64,000 nucleotides of DNA from Sympetrum striolatum (Eukaryota > Arthropoda > Insecta > Odonata > Libellulidae). Shown piece after piece: positions 24,026 through 36,500 of the stretch (position 1 is the stretch's first letter; each line of letters opens with the position of its first letter). Made by a program: the position numbers and the translations under genes. The stretch covers positions 18,756,459-18,820,458 of the forward strand of contig OX388349.1 in the NCBI GenBank assembly GCA_947579665.1, read 5' to 3'. The notes beneath the pieces were generated by a model. That model was not told the DNA's origin, ran no database searches, and was given only the letters and a program-made list of their open reading frames with translations.

Positions 24026-24983
24026 ATAGTACTGAAAGAAATCTGGTGGAATTTAATTCTTAAAAAAGAACCATTTTCACCATAGAGACCATGGTCACAT
24101 TAATAAATTTTTTGTAAAGTAAACATTTTATTTCCTCTTCCTTTTTCAATAATGAAAAGTATAAAGCCTTGAAGTATAATAATATCGTAGTATAGTTTAG
24201 TGTAGGCTACGGTTGACATTGATTAGTACTTCATAAGTGAAGGTGAGGGTAACAGAGAGTCTACTCAATGCTAAATCATAGTTACCGAATATATTGTTAG
24301 ATCTGGTGGCATCATGCCTCTCCAAACACCTGTCATCTATTTCATAAATGTATAGTACCGTATCGTTATATATAAGTAAGAGTGTTTAACATTTTTGTTA
24401 GATTTAAGAATATAATTTCATCTAATGATATCAACATCCTTACTCAGCTCAGTGAAATTCACGCTACTTTTTGGGGTACTTCTAGTGATTTAATCATAAT
24501 TAAATTGTGGCATTTATGGGCGTAATAAATAAGATTACCTGGGATTCTCCTTTTAATGGCCCGCCCCTAAATCCTGTCAGAATCTCTTGAAGAGACTGGA
24601 TAATTGGAAGTGAGAAATAAAAGATTTTCTTCTCTCATAGAAGTAAAAGTAATCCTGGCAAACAAACTATAACAATGCCATGGCTATAAGAAAGCGAGTA
24701 TATTGAGAATTATTAAAGCTTTAAGTACGGTTTAGTGTTTATGAGAGACTATAGGGATCTTCAGCAAGACGTTCGGCATAACTTAAATAGGCATTACTAT
24801 TTTTAAGCCGTCAATAATGACGCTGCAATCATCTCTTTGAATGACTGTGCGTTTTAATTATTGAAAGTGTCGCCAAGTTTCAAGTACTTACATTGAAGAT
24901 TTTAAGAGTTATTGAGATATCTGAAGGAAAATACTGAAGTTCTTTAATTATTTCTTCAGCAGTTTGAAAATATTAAACATTTG

Positions 24984-25050
<67 letters not shown>
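24984..25050. repeat. (TA)n microsatellite
   Basis: An uninterrupted TA dinucleotide run of about 30 units, ending in a TTAATATATAT degenerate edge. Confidence 0.95.
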
Positions 25051-25054
<4 letters not shown>

Positions 25055-25529
25055 TATATGTCTTTTGCAAGAAGTAGCGATTTTTATTTTTAACAGCTAC
25101 GTTGACACAAAGTTAAACGCACGAAGAACATTCATATGGATCTTAATACTTTTCCCTCCAATTTAACATGGTTTTGTTTGGTTAAGTGATAACCGAAAGA
25201 GCACATCAGCTATCTGAATCTTTAGTACACGTTTTTTGTATCGAATAGAATATAGGGACGAAAATAATATTAGAGGGACTTTATTTGGTCAAAATTGGGA
25301 TAATGGGGAGTTTAACTAAAATGTTACCGTAACTTTATCTTAAAACGTCTACATTAATAGCGGGGTTGTAATAAATACATAATCCATGATAAGGAAAAAA
25401 ACGAAGTCCTGCGATTTGTCTTTCGGGATGTATTGTCTTAAGGCACTGCTAAAACTCTCTAATAAGTATCTTTTTCGATATTTGTATTTTGCGTTAAACT
25501 TGCTCATTTAGAGAGACCCCATCCCTCCT

Positions 25530-25790
25530 AAAAAAATAAAAGCCGTCATCCACTTAATAAATATGACATAGTCTGGTGACATTCACCATGTTCAACCATT
25601 GGTCTCAGGGCATTGACTCCCACTCCTCCGTATTGGCTATTCTAGACCGTACCCCGCTAAATTCGGTTAGTAGCTGTCCCTATCGCGATGTTGAGTGAGC
25701 AGCGATAGATATAGGCCTCCACCGGGAATCGAACTGGGGAACCACTTTCTCCGAAGCACTACCCTCTTGGCCATCCTGGGGGCACCTCTT
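25530..25790 (-). repeat. tRNA-derived SINE, type 1
   Basis: Read on the minus strand, a head from about 25788 to 25713 has an A-box-like GATGGCCAAGAGGGTAGTGC followed by a B box CCAGTTCGATTCCCGG, spaced as in a tRNA gene. GCCCCCAG at the start and GGAGGCC at the end give partial acceptor pairing. A unique body follows, ending in an A/T-rich tail near 25530 (TTTTATTTTTTTAGG on the minus strand). It is not a functional tRNA, since the anticodon stem is not restored. Confidence 0.7.
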
Positions 25791-25849
25791 CCTCCCGCAA
25801 ATTCCTCGCACTTCAATCCTCTTTTATTCTGCCATCAATCACTCCTCGT

Positions 25850-26250
25850 CTCCCAACGGATTCGATCCCCGAGCCGAAATTGCAGATCGGAATTCGGGTT
25901 TCATTTGTTTTACTCGGCGCGAAGATTAATCCTTCGAATTCCGTTCATCTCGGATAATTTCGAAGAAATCAATTCCACGTATTCCGTGGAATCCACTCGA
26001 CGAAATCGCTCGAACAAAGGGTTTCATTCGATTGTTTATTGAATTTTGCCGAAATTAATGCCTTTTCGACTATCTTCGAATTCCATCCAGTGACAGTTAT
26101 CCCGAAAAAGATATTGAACATCTCGAATTGTAATGGCGCTGTTTCCGAACTCAGTGGAAAAGAGGTGCGACGTATGGACAAAAAGGACGCTTACACTCAA
26201 CTTCGCAAGAATAACCTCATAAAAATGGTATGTTGACAAAATTGCCGAAA
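25850..26250. other. CpG-richer island with overlapping chance ORFs
   Basis: Several 60-115 residue ORFs overlap on both strands, with no shared domain and repeated TTCGAAT/GAATTCG words. This pattern fits composition rather than coding. It is possibly regulatory. Confidence 0.3.
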
Positions 26251-26361
26251 TAGCAGTTTTATCGTCAGTAGGGCCAGTTTCATTGCGATGCAGTGGGATC
26301 TACACAGAAAAGGAGTGAATGGCTGCAGACCCTTCGTAAACCTAGTCAGTGAAAGGTAGCT

Positions 26362-26440
26362 GATGTACAGTCCTGGCCAAAATATACGCACAACCGGCCG
26401 TAAGGATCGCTAGGGAGGAATTTTGGCCAGGAGTGTACTT
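26362..26440. mobile_element. Tc1/mariner-type mini-MITE, copy 2
   Basis: Left CAGTCCTGGCCAAAAT, right ATTTTGGCCAGGAGTG, flanked by TA. The core word CCGGCCGTAAGGATCGCTAG is the reverse complement of the core in copy 1. The inner TIR is partly lost on the right. Confidence 0.8.
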
Positions 26441-26449
26441 GCTCTGACT

Positions 26450-29100
26450 CTTGGACATTACTAGTATACGTACAGGAGGGAGATGATATATTTAATATTT
26501 AATTGTAACTTTGCTACCATAGAACCTACTGAGATATGAGCAATACAGAATAATGATATTAAATTACTCACTTTTTATTAATTACTATCCAAAGCGCTGT
26601 TTTTATGGTGCAGTTTTTTTATAGCATTCTGATTCAGTGGGGAAAATAGTACTTACTCGTAACACTCTGAATCAATTATCACAACCTTTAACTGAGGGAT
26701 GATGGTCCAGCTAAACTTTACTGGCAGTGTGTTAAGCCATTGCAAATTGAGTATCATTAGAGAAAAATGACCAAAATAATGAAAATTTGATTTACGTAAT
26801 AAATAACATTCTTTAAGTTACCAATAAAATTCAAAATACCCAATAACCTCCTTGAGATCCTCCAAATCATTCATTAACTTTTAAATAATTTTTCTTAAAC
26901 TTAATAAATGCCTAAGACTCCTTAAGCCGTTATTACAAGTTTTTGACAATTTTTGGACAAGAAGATTAAGTTACCTCCAACGAAATATTTGAACAGGAGT
27001 AAGTAAGACTCCAAACAAACAGAATTTCTGCAATCCATAAGATTATTAAGTAAGCATTCTTATACATGGAGTTTATGCATTTAAATCAATTGAATTAGAA
27101 CATAGTTAATGCTGTATTTATAAGCTGTTTCGTAGGAGATCCCTCGAATCAAGGGATTATTTTCACAAAGTAAAGTAAAAGTAGTGGTGAAATCATTCTT
27201 AGTTCTTTCTTGGAATTTTACCTACTTAACTTTTGAGACTAGTAAATCATTGTTGATTTTTTGATTGGATTCTTCTAAAACCTTAATTTTCTTTACTCCT
27301 CGTCTATCAATAAAAATATAGCCTTTATTTTACAGAGTACCTTCAATTTTTAATTATTTGTCTTCTAATAAACTTTGATCCAATTAATTTCATCTTAAAT
27401 CAATCCTGCTTATGGTTGCAAGAGATTGATCTATGTAAATGTTTTATTTTTTATTTTTATCGCTTTACGTTTTATATCTTTCGTTAATTTGTTGATCTTA
27501 TATTTTAATATTGTTTTTTTGTCAGCTGTAATTGGCCTCGTTATGCTTTTTAATAAATAAAACAAATTCTCCAATAGGAAACAGTACGGATCATCAGTAA
27601 GCGTAGACGGATAGATGATATGAAATGGTGGCTTTAGATTTGAGTTTGGAAAATGGTGGGGATATAAAATCTTCCCACCGTTAGATTAACTTTAATCTGA
27701 GGATCCGACGCAAAACAGAATAAAAGAAGTCTCCGTGGATTTGGCGAGGGCGATGACGTCAATCTTGAGATGCAGCAGCCACATGAGAGCTGCAGCCACT
27801 CCCTCCGATAAATCATAACTTCTTGCTTGAGTTGGAGACCTGTTGAGATTTACAGCTCCGTCGTAAATTGGCGCCGATGGAGAGGACAGAATCACTCCGA
27901 AAATTCTTACGAAAACATTCACACCTTCTTTTTCTTTTAAATCCTGTTTCCCCTTTCCTTTTGGGTGAGAAGCCCAAAAGAGATTGCTATCGCGTGGATT
28001 TCTTATCTCATCGTGGCTTAGGCATTATTTCCTGTTTGGGACACTTTTAGCTATGATCTTATGTTTTCTGTATCCACTCTCTTTTCTCAGTCTCTGCTTA
28101 AAATAGTATCTATAGAAGTTCTTAAATTGACGATTAGTGGGATAGAGGAAGAGACTCCCAGTTTGTCTCCCTATAATAAGGACGATTCATTATTGTTATC
28201 ATATTATTGCTATCTGTATGTCAATGTCTGATGTTTGATCGTTCTATTCTGGTTCTGTTGAGGGTTCTCCCAAGTTTATCCGAAGGTAAAATGCTAACCT
28301 TGATGCTTTTATGATCAATATTTAAATTGCAGTTTTCAGAAAATTCAGACAATCTATATAAATGATAAAAAACAGAAGCAGTGCAACCCTAAAGGCATTA
28401 AAAACTAAGTGTAAATGTTAGTAAAGAATACGTCCGCGACCTATGGCTACGTTCTGCTTTTATAGTTTATTTCAATTTGAATAATAATGATAGTCCTTTC
28501 AGGCCTGATTTTTTTCCACGAAGAAACAAAATTGAAATGAAATTCATATAATTGGAATTGAATTGAATTTATTTTATGCTCTATATGTATTAATGCTTAC
28601 TCGAATAATAAATTTTAAAATGTATATGGTAGTAATAAATTTATGAAATGAGCAATGTATTGGTCATTGGTTCTTTTTGGTCAGATAGTTCCAGGGGATG
28701 AAATCCTCGCTCTTTTTCTATCTCCAGTTATCTTCTTTTCTTGATTACATTAGGCAAAACTGCGGTTTTCATCTCTGATTTCCTTGTTTCACACTTAATG
28801 TCGATGTGTGATGGAAATTTAACCATAAGAAAACCTTCTTTTAACAAAAATATTTGTTAAAATTAAGAATAATCAGTATATATGGTTTTATTTAATATTA
28901 AATGCCGGGAAGTATTTTTCTATGTTTAAACATAAATCCAATCAAAAATTGATCTTCCCCTAATACTTAATTTAGTCATTAATATAATCTTATTCTTAGA
29001 CGACGGTAAATGAAGGAAGTATTATCAAGATAAATTATTTGGTTTAAATTTCAGCGAAGTGTAGATTCGGAAGCATTAAAGCAAGATTTTAAGCTTATCG
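26450..29100. other. AT-rich spacer with one CpG-richer patch
   Basis: No gene was recognised. A CpG-richer patch at about 27640-28040 bears small overlapping ORFs (60-76 residues) on both strands without recognisable domains. The rest is low-complexity AT-rich sequence. Confidence 0.45.
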
Positions 29101-29480
29101 ATGCCATGTTTATAAGATCCACAGTTTGTCAACCTCTAATTTTACTGTAGGAGATAAATTTTCACCAGAAAACGGCCGCCTTCTTGCGTAATTAATCAAT
29201 AAGACGTCAAATACTTTGCAAAATATTCTACGTGCATCTGCAGTCGAATTGCAGATCGCAAAATTGTTTGTGATGTAAGCGAAGTTCAGAATTTCAATCT
29301 CAGTGGCGTTTTTCTCCCGATAGATGTCTCTAAATCTTCGGAGAGCAAACTTGGCAAAACTTCTCTTTCCCTCCACAGCGCCATAAATAGCTCTTCTCGA
29401 GCCATAAAAAGAAGAATGCATTGAAAGGATGTCTTCCACTGAATTTAGGGGCGGATTTGAAATTCGCGGAGAGGGTAGTC
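29101..29480. other. GC-richer island with 109-residue ORF on minus
   Basis: An ORF on minus (29110-29439) encodes a basic, aromatic-containing 109-residue peptide with no recognised motif. There is no splice-site pattern or homology that I can name. It could be an exon fragment, an old element or chance. Confidence 0.25.
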
Positions 29481-30389
29481 GGCTGTTAGCGATATCACTG
29501 AAATTTCATCTCATAATAACGATTGCATTAGTGATGTTATATATATAGCATGAACCGTTATGAATTCATTCGCTTGGGATACTGTGAAGTGATTACAAGT
29601 AGGGCTTTAAATTTTAATCTTTGATAAGTTCTGAATTTGTGCTCATCGGCATTTATTTTTCGCTACTTCCAGGAAACATTTTATCTTATTAAATTGAGAT
29701 AAATTTTTCTTTTAGAAACGTGCGCACTACATAAGGCCCTTGCCTGAAAATAAGAAACCTATAAAAAGAAATGTTTTAATATGATATAGTAATGCTGTGT
29801 ATTGCACAATAGTATTTTAGGGACTTCTGGAAAAGTAAGGAATTGCTTGACAGGGGAATACACGGTGGGGTTCTACCCAGTGACCGCTACGGTAGCCGAG
29901 GAGGCCTGCCATGAACCCCGAAAATATCTAGTAAAACAGTTAAAACAGTGATATTAGTTATTATTTATGTATTATTTAGTTTTAAATTAATTGTATAATT
30001 GTATTTTAACGTGCACTGTATGTTTATATAAATATTGAAATGTAGTAGTATTTAACTTTAATTTTAATATTTTTAGTACTCTACGCCTATAAAACTCTTC
30101 TTTTTACATTCCTATAATTTTACTGTAGATTACCTAAATGGAACCTGATGACAAGCATTTTTCTTAGCAGGACCTGTCTGTTCTGTTTCTATGTAAGTTT
30201 GAGCTGTGTATGATAACCTATTCTTTGTATTTTTTCAATGTTGGTTATTGTACTGTTTTATTTAAGATTGTATTGAATAAATTATAAATTGTAAAAATAA
30301 TAATCATTTGTTATCATAAAAATATTATGCAGGTATTTAATCATTCTCTGGGCATTTAAGTATACTATGTACGTATTTTATATTAATTA

Positions 30390-30480
30390 TGTTATAACTG
30401 GTACATATGTATGTATATAGGAAAAAAACTGCCACCAGGCTTACAGCTTACCTGCATTTGGTGCTGTAATAATAATCGTA
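30390..30480 (+). repeat. Dispersed repeat, GCTTACAGC family, copy 1
   Basis: Shares CCAGGCTTACAGC-TACCTGCA and flanking GTACATATGTATGT-like words with 36115-36200. Class unknown. Confidence 0.5.
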
Positions 30481-30597
30481 ATAAAGTCACTCGTAGGCAT
30501 TATCATAAGGATTGAATAATTCTTGAAATTTTATCATTCTCATTCTCCTAAACTTTTCGATATTACTATCAGTAGGTTAGTGTAGATTTTTCCGTGA

Positions 30598-30882
30598 CTC
30601 GACAACTCATCGGATCCGACAACTCACCGTGGGACACCTGACCAGGCGAGAGCTCATCGCGCGAGCAACAGATTGCTTCCAAAATTGATAAAATATAAAA
30701 TTTTGAACGATTAAAACAACTGAGCGGTAGTCTTTTTACCGATAACTGATTTATCTAGTTAAAAATTAATTCATGATATATTTAATAATTAATAAATCGC
30801 GCGATGAGCTGTCACCGGGTCAGTCGTCGCACGCTAAGTTGTCGTACTTTGAATTAACGCACTCTGAGTTGTCGCGGAAACA
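30598..30882. mobile_element. Inverted-repeat element with GACAACTCA subrepeats
   Basis: The left arm has CGACAACTCATCGG and CCGACAACTCACCG and ends AGAGCTCATCGCGCGA. The right arm is its inverted counterpart, starting TCGCGCGATGAGCTGTC and carrying TAAGTTGTCG and TGAGTTGTCGCGG. The arms enclose about 130 bp of AT-rich sequence. No ORF. It looks like a non-autonomous DNA element with subterminal repeats. Confidence 0.65.
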
Positions 30883-32640
30883 GATTTTTTACACCTAATT
30901 TCCTCGTGGTTGTTATACTTCAGTGGATATATACGTATTCTGAAATGTTTTCCTTGATAATTATCATGCAACCTTAAATTATTGCTCTTCCTTAGTAAAT
31001 CATGTCGAGTCCTTCCCCATCTGGGTCCACCGAATCCGAATGAGTGACACAGAGCAGTAATGGAGTCCCTTTCGAGCAGTTGCACTTGATCGTGGTTGAG
31101 TGCAATTACCGGAATAAGCAGATATCATCTGAACTGAGGAAGCGACGCACACACCTGCAGGAGTATATCTGGACATTTTAGACCTCAAAGAGATTCCTCT
31201 TAGCGATTACGTTGCTAAAACTGCTTCACTTAGCGTTGCTTAGGAAATCTTTTCGTCTTATAGCGATTATTTTTATTCAGCAACATCTGCCACTCTATCT
31301 AGATTACTCCATCCCGTGGTTTCTCCTTTACCCCCTCGTTGCATAACGAGTTTGACTATTTCGCAAATAAAGTTTCTGTAAACGTGTTCCTGTTACACAT
31401 TTATGGTTTGTAATATCTCCATTTATCCTATTAAAGGAAAGCCATCCATTTTACAGGTACTTATTATTGGTATATTTTCCTAATTTTACCTCTTTTTAGG
31501 TATTATTTAACCCTAGTCTAGCGACTTTTTCTAAAATAAATTTGCATATCTGCTCTATTAGGTAATACTTCGTAAAATGTGATTGAAAATGGGAAATTAA
31601 TTGGTATATAATTCAAAACCTTTAAAATGCATAAGCACACATTAATTTAGCTGTTATTTTTAAGGTTATATCACTAGAATCTACTAATACGGCCTTCACC
31701 TTGTTTTATTACAAACTATATACTGGTGAAGTTATTATTGCTTTAATCGTTTTTACTGTTAATATTTCTATTAGATTCCTGTATTCTCATTGGGTACTAC
31801 ATAATTTAATGCCTATACGTTCATATTTCGCTTTGGTGTTATTCATATATCTCTATTTACAGTCCATTTCCTTAATTACCCAATTTTTTCTTTCTTTTCA
31901 GAATCACATTCCAAACATCTTTTTCTTCGTTTTCGTCTTCTTTTGGGCCACTTACAAAATCATAATACACCCTGATTAATATTTAGCAATTAATTCAAAT
32001 CTTGGTTCATAAGACACGTATTGAATTTTTTGGGCACCTACTCAGGGGTTTTAGTCCCTTAGTTCAGTCTCCGTGGGCAATAACTTTGTAGAATTACATA
32101 ACCACATTAAATAAGAGCAGACTAAAATTTTTATTAATGGGCTCTACTAGTAGTTTTCCTAAGGAAACGTTCACTCCTACGATTTACGTTCTTATTTTCT
32201 CTAACGTGAAACCATATTTTCCCATCATTCGCATTACCTGTGAGTCTGTTTTTATACTTTGTCTCTCTTCTTTTCAGATTTGCTGTCGCAAATACACGTC
32301 CCACCGATTGGGTAAATTGAAGGCATAAGGGATTTTAAGATAAGAAAAGTACCGCTCGTGGGTGAGCAAAATTACTGTGTCATTACAAAGTTGGGCGTCA
32401 AGTTCTTAAGTTCAGAAAACGGAGACATTCAACAGAGGTGTAATACCGTTCACATTTGATATTTCTGTGAATTACGTACCTGCCGCGTCCGTATCATATT
32501 TACTATATATTAATTCTTGCTGCATTTTTGTGTGGTAGTTGACATAGTATCGCAGATATATTTAGCACGGTGGATGTATTTTTGGGGTAATGATCTGAAT
32601 TTAATTGACTAACTCAAGCGATATATGGTGGATATGTTAC

Positions 32641-32934
32641 ACCCCAAACGTGTAATTGCCCATTTCATGAAATGGACAGGCGCGTTGCCCAATTCATGAA
32701 TTGGGCAATTACACGTTTGGGGTGACAGGAACCCCACCTACCCTACTCAACCCATCGGCGCCGCGCATATTTCACGATTTGTAGCGGAGATTAATTAATT
32801 AATTAAATAGGCGCGGCGCCGATGGGTTGAGTAGGGTAGGTGGGGTTCCTGTCACCCCAAACGTGTAATTGCCCAATTCATTAAATGGGCAAAAGTTGCC
32901 CATTTCATGAAATGGACAATTACACGTTTGGGGT
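32641..32934. mobile_element. Palindrome-of-palindromes foldback element
   Basis: Three adjacent hairpins. Block 1 (32641-32723) and block 3 (32854-32934) are each palindromes bounded by ACCCCAAACGTGTAATTG and its complement, and they also match each other. Block 2 (32724-32853) has perfect arms of about 43 bp beginning GACAGGAACCCCACCTACCC, around an AT-rich centre with ATTAATTAATTAATTAAAT. No coding capacity. No clear target duplication. Confidence 0.92.
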
Positions 32935-32939
32935 CTAAC

Positions 32940-34490
32940 TGATATATTCCATGATTTGAGAAAAAGTTTTTGTGGACGTTGTCATATTGTGTCTTATTTG
33001 AACTAATGATTTACGTCTTAATTGTAATTGATAATGACAAGTTCAAAGTAAAATTAAATTTTAATATTTTATGTTCCTAATTATATGACAATAATGCTAG
33101 TTGGCTCTTACTTAAATGTAACTTACGTATGATATTGTAATAATCTCTTCTATATTAATATTTTATTCCGTGGTGATAATAAAATTTTTATAGTTTATTA
33201 GAAACTGAGTCCAATAGGTAATAACTAACCATCATCCTTTATAAAGCATTAATTCGTCAAAGCATTTTCCCAACTGAGTATTCTTCTTCGTTAGGTTCAG
33301 CAAACATCATAACGACGTATGAGTTGGAAGGGACGCCCACACAGGCCTAACCTCGACCGTAAAGAGTATATTTTTTGCTTGGGATTCATTCAGTCGTTGC
33401 CTAGATGCAATCTGCATCAGCACGGCGATGCGTAGGGATGCTGTGTGTACCGAGCGCCTCCATTGAGGCGTATTCCTCCGAAGGAGATCACATCGAGTTG
33501 CATTCTGGGAAATTGGAGTGCCGCAAGGTCGATGCCTTCACCCACGTAACGGTGGCGCTCGGGTTTCTGCAAGGGACATCGAGGAATTTAAATTGAGGTT
33601 GCGCCCAAGATTGAGATGGATTCTATCTCTGGAGGGAGTACTTTATTTTTTAAAGGGGATGTGAGAATTACATAACCTCTTAGTCATCACGATCATCTTC
33701 CTTTGATTCTCACATAACTATAGCATCCAATGCGAATGTGGCTCAAATGTGATTATCACTCTTTTTTTAATATGTTTTTTATTCAGGCATAACCGATTTA
33801 GGAAAATGGAACATTGTAGTCATTGCAGATTCAGAAGTTACACATTGTGTTATTGAGTATGAAAATACAACGAATCCTCATCCAGGTTCTTCCTTAATTC
33901 CTAAAACGATTAAGGGCCTCTATCTTAATATTTTTAATGTAAGCATCGAAGGTGGGCCTTTAAATATTAAAATCTTTTAATCGCTTGGCCATATATTATT
34001 CGGGTGTGGACATTCCGGTTTAAGTTATTCTCGAGCTTGATTCTGAGGTATTATATATTATTATATTAAATCGATTACTTTTGTGTTTATTTTACCAATC
34101 ATCTCAGAATAAAAAAATCTTATATTTTTTCTTTTTAGATGACTTCTACGGAATTCTACCAAGTTAGAGTTGGCCACGTTAACTTTATTGCGCTAATTTT
34201 ATGCGGGTGATCCGGACCTAAATGTAAATTCCTAGTAATCTATTTCATTACAGCAAGTTTCAGCTTTCAGTGCTTGTTGTATGTACGTATAATATTTAAA
34301 TATATTCATGAATAGATGCGGTGTTTCATCACTTTCACTTTTTCCAAATGTAACAGTCCAATCAAAATTCATCCTAACATTTATGAAGTTTTTTGTATTG
34401 ACCATATATACCTCTCTTTTAGGTCATCAGTTAGATACACCTTGTCAAGTCATCTACGAGAGTGGTGGTTTTATCGCAATATCCTCCACC
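32940..34490. other. AT-rich spacer, CpG-richer patch at 33300-33610
   Basis: The patch holds a 63-residue ORF on + (33405-33596) with no recognisable domain and short inverted words (GAGCGCCTCCATTGAGGCG). Nothing else was recognised. Confidence 0.4.
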
Positions 34491-34499
34491 AATTCCCTA

Positions 34500-34560
34500 T
34501 CTGAAGCTTTGGCGAGGGAATGAGACGCACTAGGCAAGTGAGTAGTGAGGTAGTCTGTCC
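34500..34560 (-). repeat. Dispersed CTACCTCACTCCTCAT family, fragment
   Basis: The minus strand reads CTACCTCACTACTCACTTGCC and then CTCATTCCCTCGCCAAAGC, a diverged piece of the family seen at 36221, 49745, 50240, 53306, 58670 and 60100. Confidence 0.5.
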
Positions 34561-34744
34561 TCGATCTTTTCAATGAACGTAATCTTTTAAAGAGACAAGT
34601 CCACACAGGAGTAGTAAAATGACTTTAAGAACAACTGTTTTTGTACCCTACACTATTAAAAGTGTCCAGGATGTGTGGCACTATTCGACAGTTGCAATGG
34701 TATGAGTGAATGGAAGATACCTTTTTCTTTACTGATAAAAATAT

Positions 34745-34935
34745 CTACATCTAGATTTGCTAACAGAAACAGTAGCATATATTAGGAATCCCAGAGGTTC
34801 AATAACGCTACCCTGAGGGATACCGGTGGACAATAATGCCTTGAACTAATGCCTTCAAGTACTAAATATTTACTTTTAAGTAGGAATTATCTTTGACCGT
34901 GGTAGTTTCGTACTTGCTAGTAATGACGTTACTCA
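34745..34935 (-). pseudogene. Non-LTR retrotransposon RT fragment (GIPQGS motif)
   Basis: The minus-strand translation contains T-G-I-P-Q-G-S-V-I-E-P-L-G-F-L-I-Y, matching the G(I/V)PQGSVLGPLLF-IY block of LINE reverse transcriptases. Upstream is S-Y-L-K-V-N-I-stop-Y-L, matching the SYL-NR-Q-V segment that precedes it. The GIPQG codons lie at about 34810-34827. An in-frame stop and loss of the following YADD region show a dead fragment. Jockey/CR1-like affiliation is likely but not certain. Confidence 0.7.
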
Positions 34936-34999
34936 AGTGGGAATAAGAATCTCTCAAATCATCTTGCATCTACCTTAAAAGATACTTTCTGCAAACCGC

Positions 35000-35760
35000 C
35001 ATTAGGCGTACGGCAGGGGGCGTCTTAGAACTATCGGTAACCATTTTATCTGATGCCGTTCTCATGCGAAACATCCAAGATGACAGGCAAAAAAACGAGG
35101 AGTCGAGCGACCCACAAAATGGACGGTAGCCTTCCAAGTCGGCCCACTCTCGAGCAGTGACATCTGCCTGATAAATTACACACTATAATGCAGCCCGAGC
35201 GGGATATTTTCATTTTATTTCGGCGCCATTAATCCCACGTCACGTCCGGAACGTGACACATTTTGTAGCTCATTTCTATAATGTGAGTGACCGGTACGTG
35301 CTGCCTCGCGGAAGAATTGGAAATGAAAGAGAAAAAAAAGCGAGGATCGGCGCGCGATAAATCACGCCGCGGAATATCCAGTGAAAGTGGGGGAGAGAGA
35401 AAATGAAAAATCCTCGCGAACGACGAGTTTATAACGAATATTTATTTTTCGTCCGAGCGCAGAATCTCTATGGCATTTCAATTTTTAACGGCGCTGTTTT
35501 GGAAAGTTATTCGGTCGAGAGTTAAGTCGCTACGCGCGCCATTTGAAATCTTATTTATGGCGACAAGTGCGAAATACGATGTTCTCCTTCGACAGCGACG
35601 CATATTTCAATACGGCGGAGAATTATGCAATGGATATCGCGTTAAATTTCTCCTGCACTTCAGAGAGGTCTTTAATGTCCTTTTCATACGCCAGCGAACG
35701 TGCGATCCGTCCAACTCGGCGATTGCTATCTTTTTTAGAAAAAATAAATAATTTGAATTC
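35000..35760. promoter_or_regulatory. CpG-rich island, candidate cis-regulatory module
   Basis: Markedly GC/CpG-rich against the AT-rich flanks. It has GGCGCGCGATAAATCACGCC, ACGTCACGTCCGGAACGTGA, TTTATAACGA and TTTATGGCG words. Overlapping ORFs of 93 and 106 residues (35470-35751 and 35543-35863 on +) look compositional. No TATA/initiator pair was established. Regulatory function is inference from composition alone. Confidence 0.3.
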
Positions 35761-36114
35761 CATCGAATGCTCGAGGTGCTTTTTTTTCTATTTTATCTCT
35801 TTTAGAAATGTCACCTCATCTTCAAATGATATTTTTTTAATCATCATTGAAATTCAGTTCTAAATCATTGATTGCACTGAAAATTTAGTAGGAAAAATGA
35901 AAATATGAATTTTTATATTTTTGTATATCTATGTCACTGCTCCATTAATGGCTGTAATAATAAAAAAGCATATAAGATTTATTTATTCTGCTTCTAAACT
36001 TAATGTCAAGTGATACTATGATTTTTCTTTCACTACAAAGTAAATTTCACTACAAAGGTAAAAGTTACATCCTTAATATTAACTTTTATATCATATTGTT
36101 ATCGTATCGATCGT

Positions 36115-36200
36115 ATAAATGTACGTAAAGGTGTAATGTATCTATGTAGAAAAAGCTGCTTCCAGGCTTACAGCATACCTGCAGTTTACGCTTTAATAAT
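36115..36200 (+). repeat. Dispersed repeat, GCTTACAGC family, copy 2
   Basis: Contains CCAGGCTTACAGCATACCTG, matching 30390-30480. It lies directly upstream of a CTACCTCACTCCTCAT-family copy, so the two may be parts of one longer element. Confidence 0.5.
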
Positions 36201-36220
36201 ATTCTTTTGTCCCAATCTGG

Positions 36221-36500
36221 ATCATGGCTGTGATGAAAAAAATGCTACCGAGGTATGAGTGAATATTTCCACTAATCAAGGTCTCTCCATACGGAATGTC
36301 AAGAAAAGTGTTACTCATAGAGTCATTGTGCTTCACTTGAGTGGGTATGTTCCGCTTGTACATTCTGGCTCACTGAAGAAAGCAAGGGCAAACTACCTCA
36401 CTCCTCATCCTGCCTAGTGAACCTCATTCCTCTCTGCAAGCTCTTAGTAGCATATATAAGAAAGGGAGGGGTACCAATTTGATGCTGAATGCTTTACAGA
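36221..36500 (+). repeat. Dispersed CTACCTCACTCCTCAT family, copy
   Basis: Order of words: ATGGCTGTGATGAAA, ACCGAGGTATGAGTGAAT, ATTGTGCTTCACTTG, CTACCTCACTCCTCATCCTG, then AACCTCATTCCTCTCTGCAA. The same order is found at 53306-53610 on + and in the minus copies. No ORF of note. Confidence 0.75.

Noticed and set aside
24984..25050. TA run as a replication origin or CRISPR-like array
   Set aside because: A simple dinucleotide microsatellite. No spacer-repeat pattern was seen anywhere in the window.
25695..26042. 115-residue ORF on +
   Set aside because: Its first part is the antisense of a tRNA-derived SINE, and several other frames are open over the rest.
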